Of a DNA stretch of 60,026 nucleotides, positions 7,932 to 15,843 are shown piece after piece (the first letter of the stretch is position 1; each line of letters opens with the position of its first letter). The translations under genes were made by a program, and so were the position numbers. The notes beneath the pieces are model-generated. The model was not told the origin of the DNA. It saw nothing but the letters and a program-made list of their open reading frames with translations, and ran no database searches. The DNA comes from Acidimicrobiaceae bacterium (lineage in GTDB: Bacteria; Actinomycetota; Acidimicrobiia; Acidimicrobiales; Aldehydirespiratoraceae), in NCBI GenBank assembly GCA_026708645.1, contig JAPOUM010000029.1:1-60026 (forward strand), read 5' to 3'.

Positions 7932-9110
7932 ATGAAGTCAGCCGTACTCGCCCCGACCCTGCCTGAGGACGCTGGGACGGAACACAAGAGAGTCGAAAGG
8001 GTCGAAAGGAAGGTGCCGGGCTTGGCGACAGACGTGACAGAAACCTCGAGCGGCGCCTCTGAGCCGCTGGTGCTGGTGACCGGCGCAACCGGGCATGTCG
8101 GTGCCAACCTCGTGCAGCTGCTGCTCCGAGACGGCGTCCGGCTCAGAGTGCTGCTCAAGCCCGGCGACAACCACGACGCCATGGAGGGACTGCCGGTCGA
8201 GCGCGCCTATGCGGACATACGCGACCTGGACGCGACCCGTGAAGCGGTCGCGGGCTGCAACGGCGTCTACCACTGCGCGGCGCTGGTCTCCACCATCGAC
8301 GGCAACAAAGCCCATCAGCGCGAAATCTTCGAGACGAACGTGCTCGGCACGCGCCATGTGCTGCGAGCCGCCCGCGAGCATGACGCCGGCCGGGTGGTGG
8401 TGACCGGCTCTTTCAGCGCGGTCGGCTACGACCTCGACGACCTTTCGGCGCCCAGCAACGAATCAATGACGTTCTTTCCGATGGAGCGCACCACGCCGTA
8501 TCAGCGCAGCAAGGCGTTGACCGAACTCGAATGCTGGCGCGCCGTCGTCGCCGGCCAAGACGTGGTCGTGACCACCTCCTGCGCAGTGTTGGGCGGCAAC
8601 GACTATCTGCCATCGCGCGTAGGGCTGACGCTCTGCGATTTCGCTAACCGCAAGCTCCGCGGCTATGTGGACGGCGGCTTCGAATGGGTGACTGTGCAAG
8701 ACATCGCGCAAGGCCATGTGCTGTGCATGGAACGCGGCCGCAGCGGCGAGAAATACATCATCTGTTCGGGGTACCACACGATCTCGGAAATCTTGGACTT
8801 CTTCCAGGACGTAACCGGGGTGAAGCGACCGCGTCTGCGGTTGCCGGCCAACCTGTTGATGCCTCTCGCAGAGGCGTCGAGCTACGTGATGAGCCGCTAC
8901 TTTCCGAGCCGACCGCAGCGTTTCACTCCGGGCGCGATCCGGATTCTGCAGAAGCGGCGCCACGGCGATTCGACCAAAGCCCGCGAGGAACTAGGCTTTG
9001 AGCCGACCAGCGTCCGCGACGCCATCGCTGAGGCTTACGCCTTCCACTACGAGCGAGGCGCCATACACAATCCCGCCGCCAGAATCCCCGAAGCGGGCGC
9101 CTCGAACTGA
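7932..9110 (+). CDS. NAD(P)-dependent SDR of the NSDHL/3-beta-hydroxysteroid dehydrogenase type; candidate SdmB-like sterol C-4 demethylation reductase
   Basis: The protein has 392 residues. After a variable N-terminus of about 47 residues comes the nucleotide-binding TGATGHVGANLV and, near residue 195, the catalytic Y-x-x-x-K (TPYQRSKALTE) of extended SDRs. The family includes sugar epimerases, hopanoid-associated HpnA, and sterol 3-beta-hydroxysteroid dehydrogenase/decarboxylases. Because the next genes encode a Rieske oxygenase, a squalene-epoxidase-like protein and an oxidosqualene cyclase, I favour a role like SdmB, the reductase that works with Rieske SdmA in bacterial sterol C-4 demethylation. 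An alternative start is GTG 8012. The gene is 44 bp upstream of the Rieske gene, in one operon. Confidence 0.7.
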   Translation: MKSAVLAPTLPEDAGTEHKRVERVERKVPGLATDVTETSSGASEPLVLVTGATGHVGANLVQLLLRDGVRLRVLLKPGDNHDAMEGLPVERAYADIRDLDATREAVAGCNGVYHCAALVSTIDGNKAHQREIFETNVLGTRHVLRAAREHDAGRVVVTGSFSAVGYDLDDLSAPSNESMTFFPMERTTPYQRSKALTELECWRAVVAGQDVVVTTSCAVLGGNDYLPSRVGLTLCDFANRKLRGYVDGGFEWVTVQDIAQGHVLCMERGRSGEKYIICSGYHTISEILDFFQDVTGVKRPRLRLPANLLMPLAEASSYVMSRYFPSRPQRFTPGAIRILQKRRHGDSTKAREELGFEPTSVRDAIAEAYAFHYERGAIHNPAARIPEAGASN

Positions 9111-9154
9111 GAAGCCGAACGAACACGAAGCCGAAGGAACGAAGGAGAGGTTCA

Positions 9155-10393
9155 GTGTCCAAAGATGTGTCGACCCAGAACGCGAGTGCGCCGCCCAGCC
9201 TGGATGAGGCCACCAACCTGCGCCAGCAGGTTCGCGCCTCCGGCATGGACCCCAATTACTGGTATGCCGTCGAGGAGGCGCGCAACGTCAAGCCCGGCCA
9301 AGTGGTCGAGGTCGTCTTCTGGAAGCAGCCGATCGCTCTCTACCGCAGCGAGGACGGCGCCTTCCATGCCTTGGACAACCGCTGCGCTCACCGTCAGGTG
9401 AAGCTGTCGATCGGACAGGTGTCCGGCTGTGATCTGGTCTGCGAGTACCACGGCTGGCGATACGACAGCAGCGGCCGGCTCGTTCATATGCCTGACACTT
9501 TCGCACGCTCCGAACCGCTGCGCGTGTCGATCCGCTCCTACCCGGTGCAGGTCCGCTACGGGTTGGTCTGGCTGTTCCCCGGCGACCCCGAACTGGCCTC
9601 CGAACGCGAGCTCCCGGAGATACCCGAGATCACGAACCCTGAAGACGGAGAGAAGCCTTGGGGCACCGTGCGCGTCGCCTTCACCTGCGCGGCGCATCAT
9701 TCAATGATTATTGACAACGTTTCAGACTTGTCACATGCTTTTTTGCATCGTCGCTACCGGCCCTTCGACAGGGCGGACCTCACCCACCTCGAGACTCGAG
9801 GCGACAACGTCCACATGACCTATGAGTCCCATGTGGGGCGCGGCAGGATCTCGAGTCGTTTCGTCGATCACAAGAGGCTGGACACCGATCACATCGAGCT
9901 CTGCTACGAGTACCCCTATCAGTGGTCCAACACGTCCGACGAGATCAAGCACTGGTTGTTCGTGCTGCCGATCGATGAGCAGACCACCCGCATGTTCTTC
10001 ATCTTCTACTTCAAGTCCTTCAAAGTCCCGGCTCTGCCGATCCGCCTGCCCCGTCCGGTGATGCGGGCAGTCCTCAAGATCGCTGACCGCACGATGATCA
10101 CCCCCCTGCTGAGACAGGACCGGGTCGCTGTGGAAGCCGAGCAGGAGGGCTACAACCGCCACTGGTCCCAGCGTCCGCTGGAAGTGAATCCCGCCGTGCG
10201 CGAGATGCAGCAGGTGACCGTCCGCAAATGGCAAGGACACTTGGACCGCGAGGCAGCCAAGAACGGGACTTCGACCGAGACGCGAGTCTCGCTGAACGGA
10301 AACTCGACCGACAACGGCGCCGCTTCCGCGCCCACTTCAAACGAGTCCGCCGCCGAGCCTGCTGCGCTGGCCGATCAGTCCGCTGCTTCCTAG
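9155..10393 (+). CDS. Rieske non-haem iron oxygenase, candidate SdmA-like sterol C-4 demethylase
   Basis: A GTG start at 9155 follows a strong AAGGAGAGG ribosome-binding site. The protein has 412 residues. The [2Fe-2S] Rieske motif is CAH...C-x-x-H (CAHRQVKLSIG, then CEYHGWRYD) near residues 77-101. The mononuclear iron site is D-x-x-H-x-x-x-H in NVSDLSHAFLH near 190. The C-terminus is a low-complexity Ser/Ala/Asn tail. In Methylococcus capsulatus a Rieske oxygenase (SdmA) oxidises the C-4 methyl of sterols. The neighbouring SDR, epoxidase-like and cyclase genes make a sterol substrate likely, but a related ring-hydroxylation is possible. An electron-transfer partner is not encoded here. Confidence 0.8.
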   Translation: MSKDVSTQNASAPPSLDEATNLRQQVRASGMDPNYWYAVEEARNVKPGQVVEVVFWKQPIALYRSEDGAFHALDNRCAHRQVKLSIGQVSGCDLVCEYHGWRYDSSGRLVHMPDTFARSEPLRVSIRSYPVQVRYGLVWLFPGDPELASERELPEIPEITNPEDGEKPWGTVRVAFTCAAHHSMIIDNVSDLSHAFLHRRYRPFDRADLTHLETRGDNVHMTYESHVGRGRISSRFVDHKRLDTDHIELCYEYPYQWSNTSDEIKHWLFVLPIDEQTTRMFFIFYFKSFKVPALPIRLPRPVMRAVLKIADRTMITPLLRQDRVAVEAEQEGYNRHWSQRPLEVNPAVREMQQVTVRKWQGHLDREAAKNGTSTETRVSLNGNSTDNGAASAPTSNESAAEPAALADQSAAS

Positions 10394-10490
10394 CACCTCA
10401 AGCATCGCTGTCCACTCAGCTCAGCGCAGTCACTCAGAGAAACCTAGAGACATCCAGATACATCCAGGATAAGCACAGCATTCTGAACTA

Positions 10491-10543
10491 TTGACATACG
10501 ATATGATTTCATAGATTATGATTTCATAGAAATGATCTCATAG
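10491..10543 (+). promoter_or_regulatory. Promoter with three ATGAnnTCAT operator-like repeats upstream of the epoxidase-like gene
   Basis: TTGACA at 10491-10496 is followed by a 17-bp spacer and GATTAT at 10514-10519, a good sigma70-type promoter. Three 12-bp units lie over and after the -10: ATGATTTCATAG (10503-10514 and 10518-10529) and ATGATCTCATAG (10532-10543). Each contains a short palindrome ATGA-nn-TCAT. They are 14-15 bp apart start to start. The A+T-rich stretch contrasts with its surroundings. A repressor binding here is my inference. Confidence 0.6.
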
Positions 10544-10557
10544 AAACTCAGTGTCCT

Positions 10558-12042
10558 TTGAACCTACCACCTGAAGAATCGAATACCGAGTATGAGATTA
10601 AGTCTCGGCAATACGACTTGGCCGTTGTCGGAGCAGGGCCAGTGGGCAGCCTGTGCGCGCTGACGCACGCACGCAAAGGCGCGCGCATCGCGCTGTTCGA
10701 AGCACGCCCGAACGGGGCGAGGACGGTAGGGGGAGAGTGGCTTCATCCTCCAGCGGCACGACTGCTGCAACAAGTCGGGATTCATTTCGAGACCCCCACC
10801 GAAGCCGCCGTGACAAACGGCTTCATCTACTTCCCTGAGGATGGGTCAGAGCCGATAGAGCTTCCCTACCCCGCCGGGTCGCAAGGCCTTGCGTGCGAGC
10901 ATGGCCTGCTTGTGAGACGGCTGCGTGAAACTGCCGCGAACCATCCCAACGTCGATCTCATACCGGAGCGGGTCCGCTCAGTCGAGGACGGCCGCGTCGG
11001 ATTCGAAAGAGACGGCGGCACGGAGTCCATCGCTGCGGACTTGATAGTCGGCACCGACGGCCCGAGGTCAGTGGTGCGACGGTCTCTAGGGCTTCCAACC
11101 AAGCGGACGAGTTGTTCACGCATGGTGGGATTCGAACTCAACGGGAGCAGCCAAGAAACGAATCTGCTGCAGGAGGGCTATGGACGCGTGGTGCTGGGCG
11201 GGCCTGGACCCATGTTCATCTACCGCTTGAACTCCGACAGCGTCCGCATCCATGTTGACATCCCGCTGAGATTCCCTCCCGAACAAACCGTCGACCTCTT
11301 GCTGAACAACTGCGCCCCGCTGCTTCCACAAGAGTGGCAGCACGAGTTCACGCGCCTAGTGCAGGAGCGACGCTTCCACACGACCGGCAACGGTTTGAAC
11401 CCGCGCTTCTCTTACGGCAGTTCACGGCGGATACTGCTCGGCGACGCCGCGGGTCACTACCATCCTTCGACAGCAGTGGGCATGACTCTGGGCTTCGGAG
11501 ATGCTTGGGCCTTGAGCCAATACGAAGATCCCAGCCGTTTCGCCGCCCGACGGTTCAAGGAGATCAGGGCGCCTGAAATATTGGCCTTGGCCTTCTATGA
11601 GATCATGGTCGACAACCGAGTCGAGTCTGCGGCGATCAGACATTCCGTCTATCGGATTTGGCGGGCGAACGGCTGGCAGGCCAAGCGCAGCGTGAAATTG
11701 CTCAGCTGCGAAGACACATCGGAGTTCGGTCTAGGAATAGTAGGCGGCTTGGTAACGTTGCGGGCGACCACGAAGACAACTCTGCGCTCCAGCGGTTTGA
11801 GAGGGCTGAGACAGTCAGGCAGTGCCCGCTACCGCTTGATCTTGCGCGTCGGATGGTTCGTGCGAGGCGTCCGGCAACTGCGAAAAGTCAGAGAGCGTCG
11901 TCAAGCGTCCGCACAGAAGTTTCTTGCCGTCATGACGCGAGCCATGCCTGCGACCATGCAGTCGCGGGATCGGCTCGATGAGCCGCTCGAAGGAAGAGAG
12001 CACGCAGGCAAAAACGAACAACCAGAGCCCGCAGAGAAATAA
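10558..12042 (+). CDS. FAD-dependent monooxygenase resembling squalene epoxidase
   Basis: The frame opens at TTG 10558; no in-frame ATG is better placed, and the -10 box lies about 38 nt upstream. The protein has 494 residues. The FAD dinucleotide fold is VVGAGPVGSLCALTHARKG near residue 23. The squalene-epoxidase hallmark G-E-x-L-x-P appears as GEWLHPPAARLLQQVGI. The second FAD motif is LLGDAAGHYHPSTAVGMTL, close to the GDA...HP...GMT of squalene epoxidases. DLIVGTDGPRSVVRR is the DG motif. The enzyme would convert squalene to 2,3-oxidosqualene for the cyclase encoded 32 bp downstream. Sequence alone cannot exclude another polyprenoid substrate. The C-terminus is basic and could associate with membrane. 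Confidence 0.75.
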   Translation: MNLPPEESNTEYEIKSRQYDLAVVGAGPVGSLCALTHARKGARIALFEARPNGARTVGGEWLHPPAARLLQQVGIHFETPTEAAVTNGFIYFPEDGSEPIELPYPAGSQGLACEHGLLVRRLRETAANHPNVDLIPERVRSVEDGRVGFERDGGTESIAADLIVGTDGPRSVVRRSLGLPTKRTSCSRMVGFELNGSSQETNLLQEGYGRVVLGGPGPMFIYRLNSDSVRIHVDIPLRFPPEQTVDLLLNNCAPLLPQEWQHEFTRLVQERRFHTTGNGLNPRFSYGSSRRILLGDAAGHYHPSTAVGMTLGFGDAWALSQYEDPSRFAARRFKEIRAPEILALAFYEIMVDNRVESAAIRHSVYRIWRANGWQAKRSVKLLSCEDTSEFGLGIVGGLVTLRATTKTTLRSSGLRGLRQSGSARYRLILRVGWFVRGVRQLRKVRERRQASAQKFLAVMTRAMPATMQSRDRLDEPLEGREHAGKNEQPEPAEK

Positions 12043-12074
12043 GAGCCTTCTAGCTCGGCCTCTAGGAGGGCTGC

Positions 12075-14009
12075 TTGATCGATGAAGCCCGGCCCGCTCT
12101 CAAGCGAGCCACAGAGCACCTGTTGGATCTGCAAACCGACGACGGCAGCTTCGAAGGCGAAGTCGTTTGGTGCGCGATGCTTCCGGCTCAGTATGTGCTG
12201 CTGCACCATGTAGTCGGCCGGCAGCTCTCATCGGTCCGACGGCGCAGAGTTCTGCGATATTTTCAGCAGTCGCGTCTGCCGGACGGACTGTGGGGGCTTC
12301 ACGATCATGGGCCGGCCAACCTTTTCGTCACTGCTCTGGTCTATGTGGCGGCCCGGCTGCTGGGCGCAGCGCCGACGGATCCGCTGATCGAGCCGGCTCG
12401 GCGCTTCCTGCAGAAAGAGAACGTCCTCACGATCCCCAGTTGGGGCAAGTTCTGGCTGGCGCTCCTCAATCTCTACAGCTGGCGCGGCGTCAATCCTCTT
12501 CTTCCCGAACTCTGGCTGCTGCCTCGCAGAATCCCGCTCCACCCCTCCAACTGGTATTGCCACACGCGGCTGATCTACATGTCGATGGCCGCACTCTACG
12601 GACTCAAGTTCCAGGCGCCCGTCACGCCCGTGATCCGCGAAATACGTCAAGAACTGTTCCCCGACGGGTTCGACGACGCCGACTTCGCCGGGCACCGCAA
12701 TCGCTTGCGCGACGCCGACCTCTACGCCAAGCCGAGCAGATGGCTGAACGTCGCATACGGGCTGGCACGGCTAGCCGACCGATTCCACAGCAGGCGTTTG
12801 CGCGCGCGCTGCACGGCAATGATCATCCGCCGCATCAGATGGGAACTCCAGTCATCGGATCACACCAGCATCTCGCCGGTCAGCGGACTGCTGAACATCG
12901 CGGTCCTGTGGGTTCACGATCCGCAAGACCCGGACGGCCTTCAAGCGCTGGCAAGGCTCGACGGCTGGATCTGGGAGGACGACGAAGCGGGACTGCGGGT
13001 GGCCGGGGCGCGCAGCGGCTCTTGGGACACCGGTTTCGCCTTGCAGGCTCTGTCCACGGCAGCCACGCTGGACGGCGTCGCCGGCGCCGCGCAGCGGGCA
13101 GCGGAATACCTGCGAGCACAACAGATCAGAGTCAGCTTCGAGGGCTACCGCGACGCCTACCGGATAGATCCCCGAGGGGGTTGGTGCTTCGCGGGAGGGT
13201 GGCACGGCTGGCCTGTCACGGACTGCAGCGCTGAAGCGGTCCTGGGGCTGCTCGCGACCGGCCGCGAAGCCGTGGACTCGACAGCTCTGAGCGAAGCAGT
13301 CGGTTTCATGCTGCGCGGGCAGAACAAAGACGGCGGCTTCGGCACATACGAACGGCAGAAGTCTGTCGTCGGCCTCGAATGGTTGAATCCGGCGGAAATG
13401 TTCGGCGACTCGATGACGGATTTCTCACATGTGGAATGCACCGCTTCATGCCTCGAGGCTCTGTCGGCGTGCCGGAAGCATTATCCCGGGGTCATCGACG
13501 CGGCGGAGACAGCAGCCATGGCACGCGCCGACGAATGGCTGCGAGACGCTCAGCGCAGCGACGGCGCCTGGCGCGGCTTCTGGGGTGTCAACTTCATCTA
13601 TGGCACATACTTCGGGATCAGAGGCGTCGTGGCTTCGGGTGCGGGCCTCGACGATCCGGCGGTGCGCTCAGCGTGCCAGTGGCTTCTCGACCGTCAGCGA
13701 GACGACGGGGGATGGGGTGAGCACTACAGCGGGTGCTGGACCGGACGATACGTCGCTCACGACACCAGCCAGGTCATCCAGAGCGCCTGGGCGTTGCTGG
13801 CTCTGCTAGGGGCGGGACACCAAGACTGGGCAGCCATCGACCGCGGGATTCGATTCCTCGTCGACGCTCAGCAAGACGACGGAAGCTGGCCGAGACAGGA
13901 CATGGCGGGCGTGTTCTTTCGAACTGCTCTGCTGGAATACGTGCTTTACCGGCAGTATTTTCCTTTGCACGCACTGGGGCTCTACGAACAGCGCCGCGCA
14001 GGTTCGTGA
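12075..14009 (+). CDS. Oxidosqualene cyclase (lanosterol/cycloartenol synthase family)
   Basis: A TTG start at 12075 follows AGGAGG with 5-nt spacing. The protein has 644 residues, short next to eukaryotic enzymes but similar to bacterial cyclases. Six QW-like repeats are visible (for example QNKDGGFGTYE, QRDDGGWGEHY, QQDDGSWPRQD). The acid motif is VTDCSAE, matching VSDCTAE of oxidosqualene cyclases and not the DxDD of squalene-hopene cyclases. Further oxidosqualene-cyclase marks are WYCHTR (active-site His) and SHVECTAS (the second Cys that activates the catalytic Asp). The enzyme would cyclise 2,3-oxidosqualene to a tetracyclic sterol. Product-determining positions are mixed: His as in cycloartenol synthase, Val as in lanosterol synthase. 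It ends 29 bp from a convergent gene. Confidence 0.85.
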   Translation: MIDEARPALKRATEHLLDLQTDDGSFEGEVVWCAMLPAQYVLLHHVVGRQLSSVRRRRVLRYFQQSRLPDGLWGLHDHGPANLFVTALVYVAARLLGAAPTDPLIEPARRFLQKENVLTIPSWGKFWLALLNLYSWRGVNPLLPELWLLPRRIPLHPSNWYCHTRLIYMSMAALYGLKFQAPVTPVIREIRQELFPDGFDDADFAGHRNRLRDADLYAKPSRWLNVAYGLARLADRFHSRRLRARCTAMIIRRIRWELQSSDHTSISPVSGLLNIAVLWVHDPQDPDGLQALARLDGWIWEDDEAGLRVAGARSGSWDTGFALQALSTAATLDGVAGAAQRAAEYLRAQQIRVSFEGYRDAYRIDPRGGWCFAGGWHGWPVTDCSAEAVLGLLATGREAVDSTALSEAVGFMLRGQNKDGGFGTYERQKSVVGLEWLNPAEMFGDSMTDFSHVECTASCLEALSACRKHYPGVIDAAETAAMARADEWLRDAQRSDGAWRGFWGVNFIYGTYFGIRGVVASGAGLDDPAVRSACQWLLDRQRDDGGWGEHYSGCWTGRYVAHDTSQVIQSAWALLALLGAGHQDWAAIDRGIRFLVDAQQDDGSWPRQDMAGVFFRTALLEYVLYRQYFPLHALGLYEQRRAGS

Positions 14010-14038
14010 ACTCGAATCGAGTCGAGCCCGACTTGAGA

Positions 14039-15001
14039 TCAGTCTGTGTCCAGGAGTCCGTGCGACAGGCGGGTGAGGGCCAGCACGGTCGCGAAGCCGG
14101 CAGCCGCTGCAACGGTCGGCAGAGCCCACTCGTCAGCAGCGGGCCACTCTAGCCCGGTGCCCGAGACGGCCTGATCTTCGTGGCGGCTGATCACGCCCAC
14201 GCCGTCGGGCCACGGCCAGAGCACCCTCAGCGACCCGACCATCAAACCCACCAGCACCGCCATCACAATGTTGCGGGCACGCTCCAGCAGCCGGTGAAGC
14301 AGCGAGGAGAACAGCGCCAAGCCCAGCGCTGCGCCGGCCAGGAACACCAGCGCCTGCAGCCATCGGACATCGGTGACGACGCCGATCACCGCCGCGTACA
14401 TGCCCATCATCAGCAACAGGAAAGCCCCCGAGATGCCGGGCAGGATCATGGCGCAAACCGACACCGCCCCGGCGCCTGCCAGAGCAAGCAGCGAAGGATC
14501 GGCCACCGGCGCGGACTGCAGCCCCAGCAAAGCGAAAGTGGCGCCCGCTGTGGCGACGACCAGGACGATCTGCGCGGCGCCTCGCCAGTCGAACAATCGG
14601 CACGCCGTCACCACCGACGCGAGCACCAGACCGCAGAGCAGTCCAGCCATGGGCTCTGGATGATCGGCCAGCAACCGCTCGATCAGCGACGCCAGCAAGC
14701 CCAACGTTGCAAGCAGGCCCGCCAGCAACGGCCCGATCAGCTGCCAGTCGATGCCCGCCAGCCGGCTGCGGCAACCCCGCCAGTCCAACGCCAGCAGTCG
14801 CGCGGCAGCCGCGCTAGCGGTGCTCACGGCTTGCAGAAGCCGGCTGTAGATGCCGAGAACCACCGCGACCGTGGCACCCGACACGCCGGGCACCACATCG
14901 GCTGCGCCCATGGCCGCGCCGCGAGCCAGTCCCAGCAGCAGCTGCGACCACCGGCTGCGGCCGCTCCCGTCGCCCCGACCGAGGCGCTCCACGACGCTCA
15001 T
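14039..15001 (-). CDS. DUF368 family polyprenyl-phosphate transporter (PopT-like)
   Basis: I start at ATG 15001-14999 (MSVVERLGRG), giving 320 residues. A short basic N-terminus precedes GAADVVPGVSGATVAVVLGIY, the signature of DUF368, and a related ILPGISGAFLLLMMGMYAAV occurs in the second half, showing the internal duplication of the family. About eight to ten hydrophobic helices are present. DUF368 proteins have been shown to recycle undecaprenyl phosphate across the cytoplasmic membrane. The gene converges on the cyclase and follows sdhB by 56 bp on the same strand, possibly at the end of the sdh transcript. Confidence 0.85.
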   Translation of the reverse strand: MSVVERLGRGDGSGRSRWSQLLLGLARGAAMGAADVVPGVSGATVAVVLGIYSRLLQAVSTASAAAARLLALDWRGCRSRLAGIDWQLIGPLLAGLLATLGLLASLIERLLADHPEPMAGLLCGLVLASVVTACRLFDWRGAAQIVLVVATAGATFALLGLQSAPVADPSLLALAGAGAVSVCAMILPGISGAFLLLMMGMYAAVIGVVTDVRWLQALVFLAGAALGLALFSSLLHRLLERARNIVMAVLVGLMVGSLRVLWPWPDGVGVISRHEDQAVSGTGLEWPAADEWALPTVAAAAGFATVLALTRLSHGLLDTD

Positions 15002-15057
15002 GTCGTCTCGGTCTCTCGCCGCGCGGACGCTGCCGGCTCGCTTGTCGGCTCGGTCTC

Positions 15058-15843
15058 TCAGGTTTGCGAGGCCAGACGGCGGTTCTTGATCTTGGCCTTC
15101 AGATAGTCGCGGTTCATCACCGCGATGAAGTCGAGGCTGATCTCTTTGGGGCAGGCCGCGCTGCACTCGCCATGGTTGGTGCAAGAACCGAAATACGACT
15201 CCATCGTCTCGACCATCGCCTCGCTGCGGCGCAGCCGCTCGGGCTGGCCCTGCGGCAGCACGTTGAGATGCCCCAGCTTGGCCGCGGTGAACAGCTGCGC
15301 CGCCGAGTTGGGGCAGGCAGCCACGCAAGCCCCGCAGCCGATGCAGGCCGCAGCGTCCATGGCGAAGTCGGCCACGTCTTTGGGGATCGGGGTCTCGTTG
15401 GCGTCGGGGGCTGTGCCTGTGGGCGCCGAGACGTAGCCGCCGGATTCGATGATCCGGTCGAAGGCCCGCCGGTCCACCATCAGGTCTTTCACCACCGGGA
15501 ACGACGCCGCTCGGAACGGCTCGATCACGATCTTGTCGCCGTCACGGAACTTGCGCATATGCAGCTGGCATGTGGCGGTGGCCGCCTCGGGGCCGTGCGG
15601 GCGTCCGTTGATCATCACCCCGCAGGTGCCGCAGATGCCCTCACGGCAGTCATGGGCGAACGTGATCGGCTCGACGTCTTCGGCGACGAGGCGCTCATTG
15701 ACGATGTCGAGCATCTCCAGGAACGAGCAGTCCTCGGGGATGTCCGGGGCGTCAACGTCCATGAAGCCGCCCGGCTGATCAGGCCCGGACTGACGCCAGA
15801 CGCGCAACTTCAAGTTCATCCTGGCGCCGACGCTCGCGCTCAC
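15058..15843 (-). CDS. sdhB: Succinate dehydrogenase iron-sulfur subunit
   Basis: I choose the GTG at 15843-15841, which overlaps the sdhA stop as GTGA and is preceded by AGAGGAG at proper spacing; an ATG 24 nt later is the alternative. The protein has 261 residues. Cysteines for three clusters are present: [2Fe-2S] in [13 protein letters not shown] with a later Cys (TATCQL), [4Fe-4S] in [12 protein letters not shown], and [3Fe-4S] in the [14 protein letters not shown] region. The order sdhC-sdhA-sdhB with overlapping stops matches the Sdh1 type of mycobacteria. The subunit carries electrons from FAD to the membrane anchor. Confidence 0.92.
   Translation of the reverse strand: MSASVGARMNLKLRVWRQSGPDQPGGFMDVDAPDIPEDCSFLEMLDIVNERLVAEDVEPITFAHDCREGICGTCGVMINGRPHGPEAATATCQLHMRKFRDGDKIVIEPFRAASFPVVKDLMVDRRAFDRIIESGGYVSAPTGTAPDANETPIPKDVADFAMDAAACIGCGACVAACPNSAAQLFTAAKLGHLNVLPQGQPERLRRSEAMVETMESYFGSCTNHGECSAACPKEISLDFIAVMNRDYLKAKIKNRRLASQT

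Noticed and set aside
7932..9110. HpnA hopanoid-associated sugar epimerase
   Set aside because: Same superfamily, but the cyclase in the cluster has oxidosqualene-cyclase motifs and a Rieske gene follows, which fits a sterol role better; not fully excluded.
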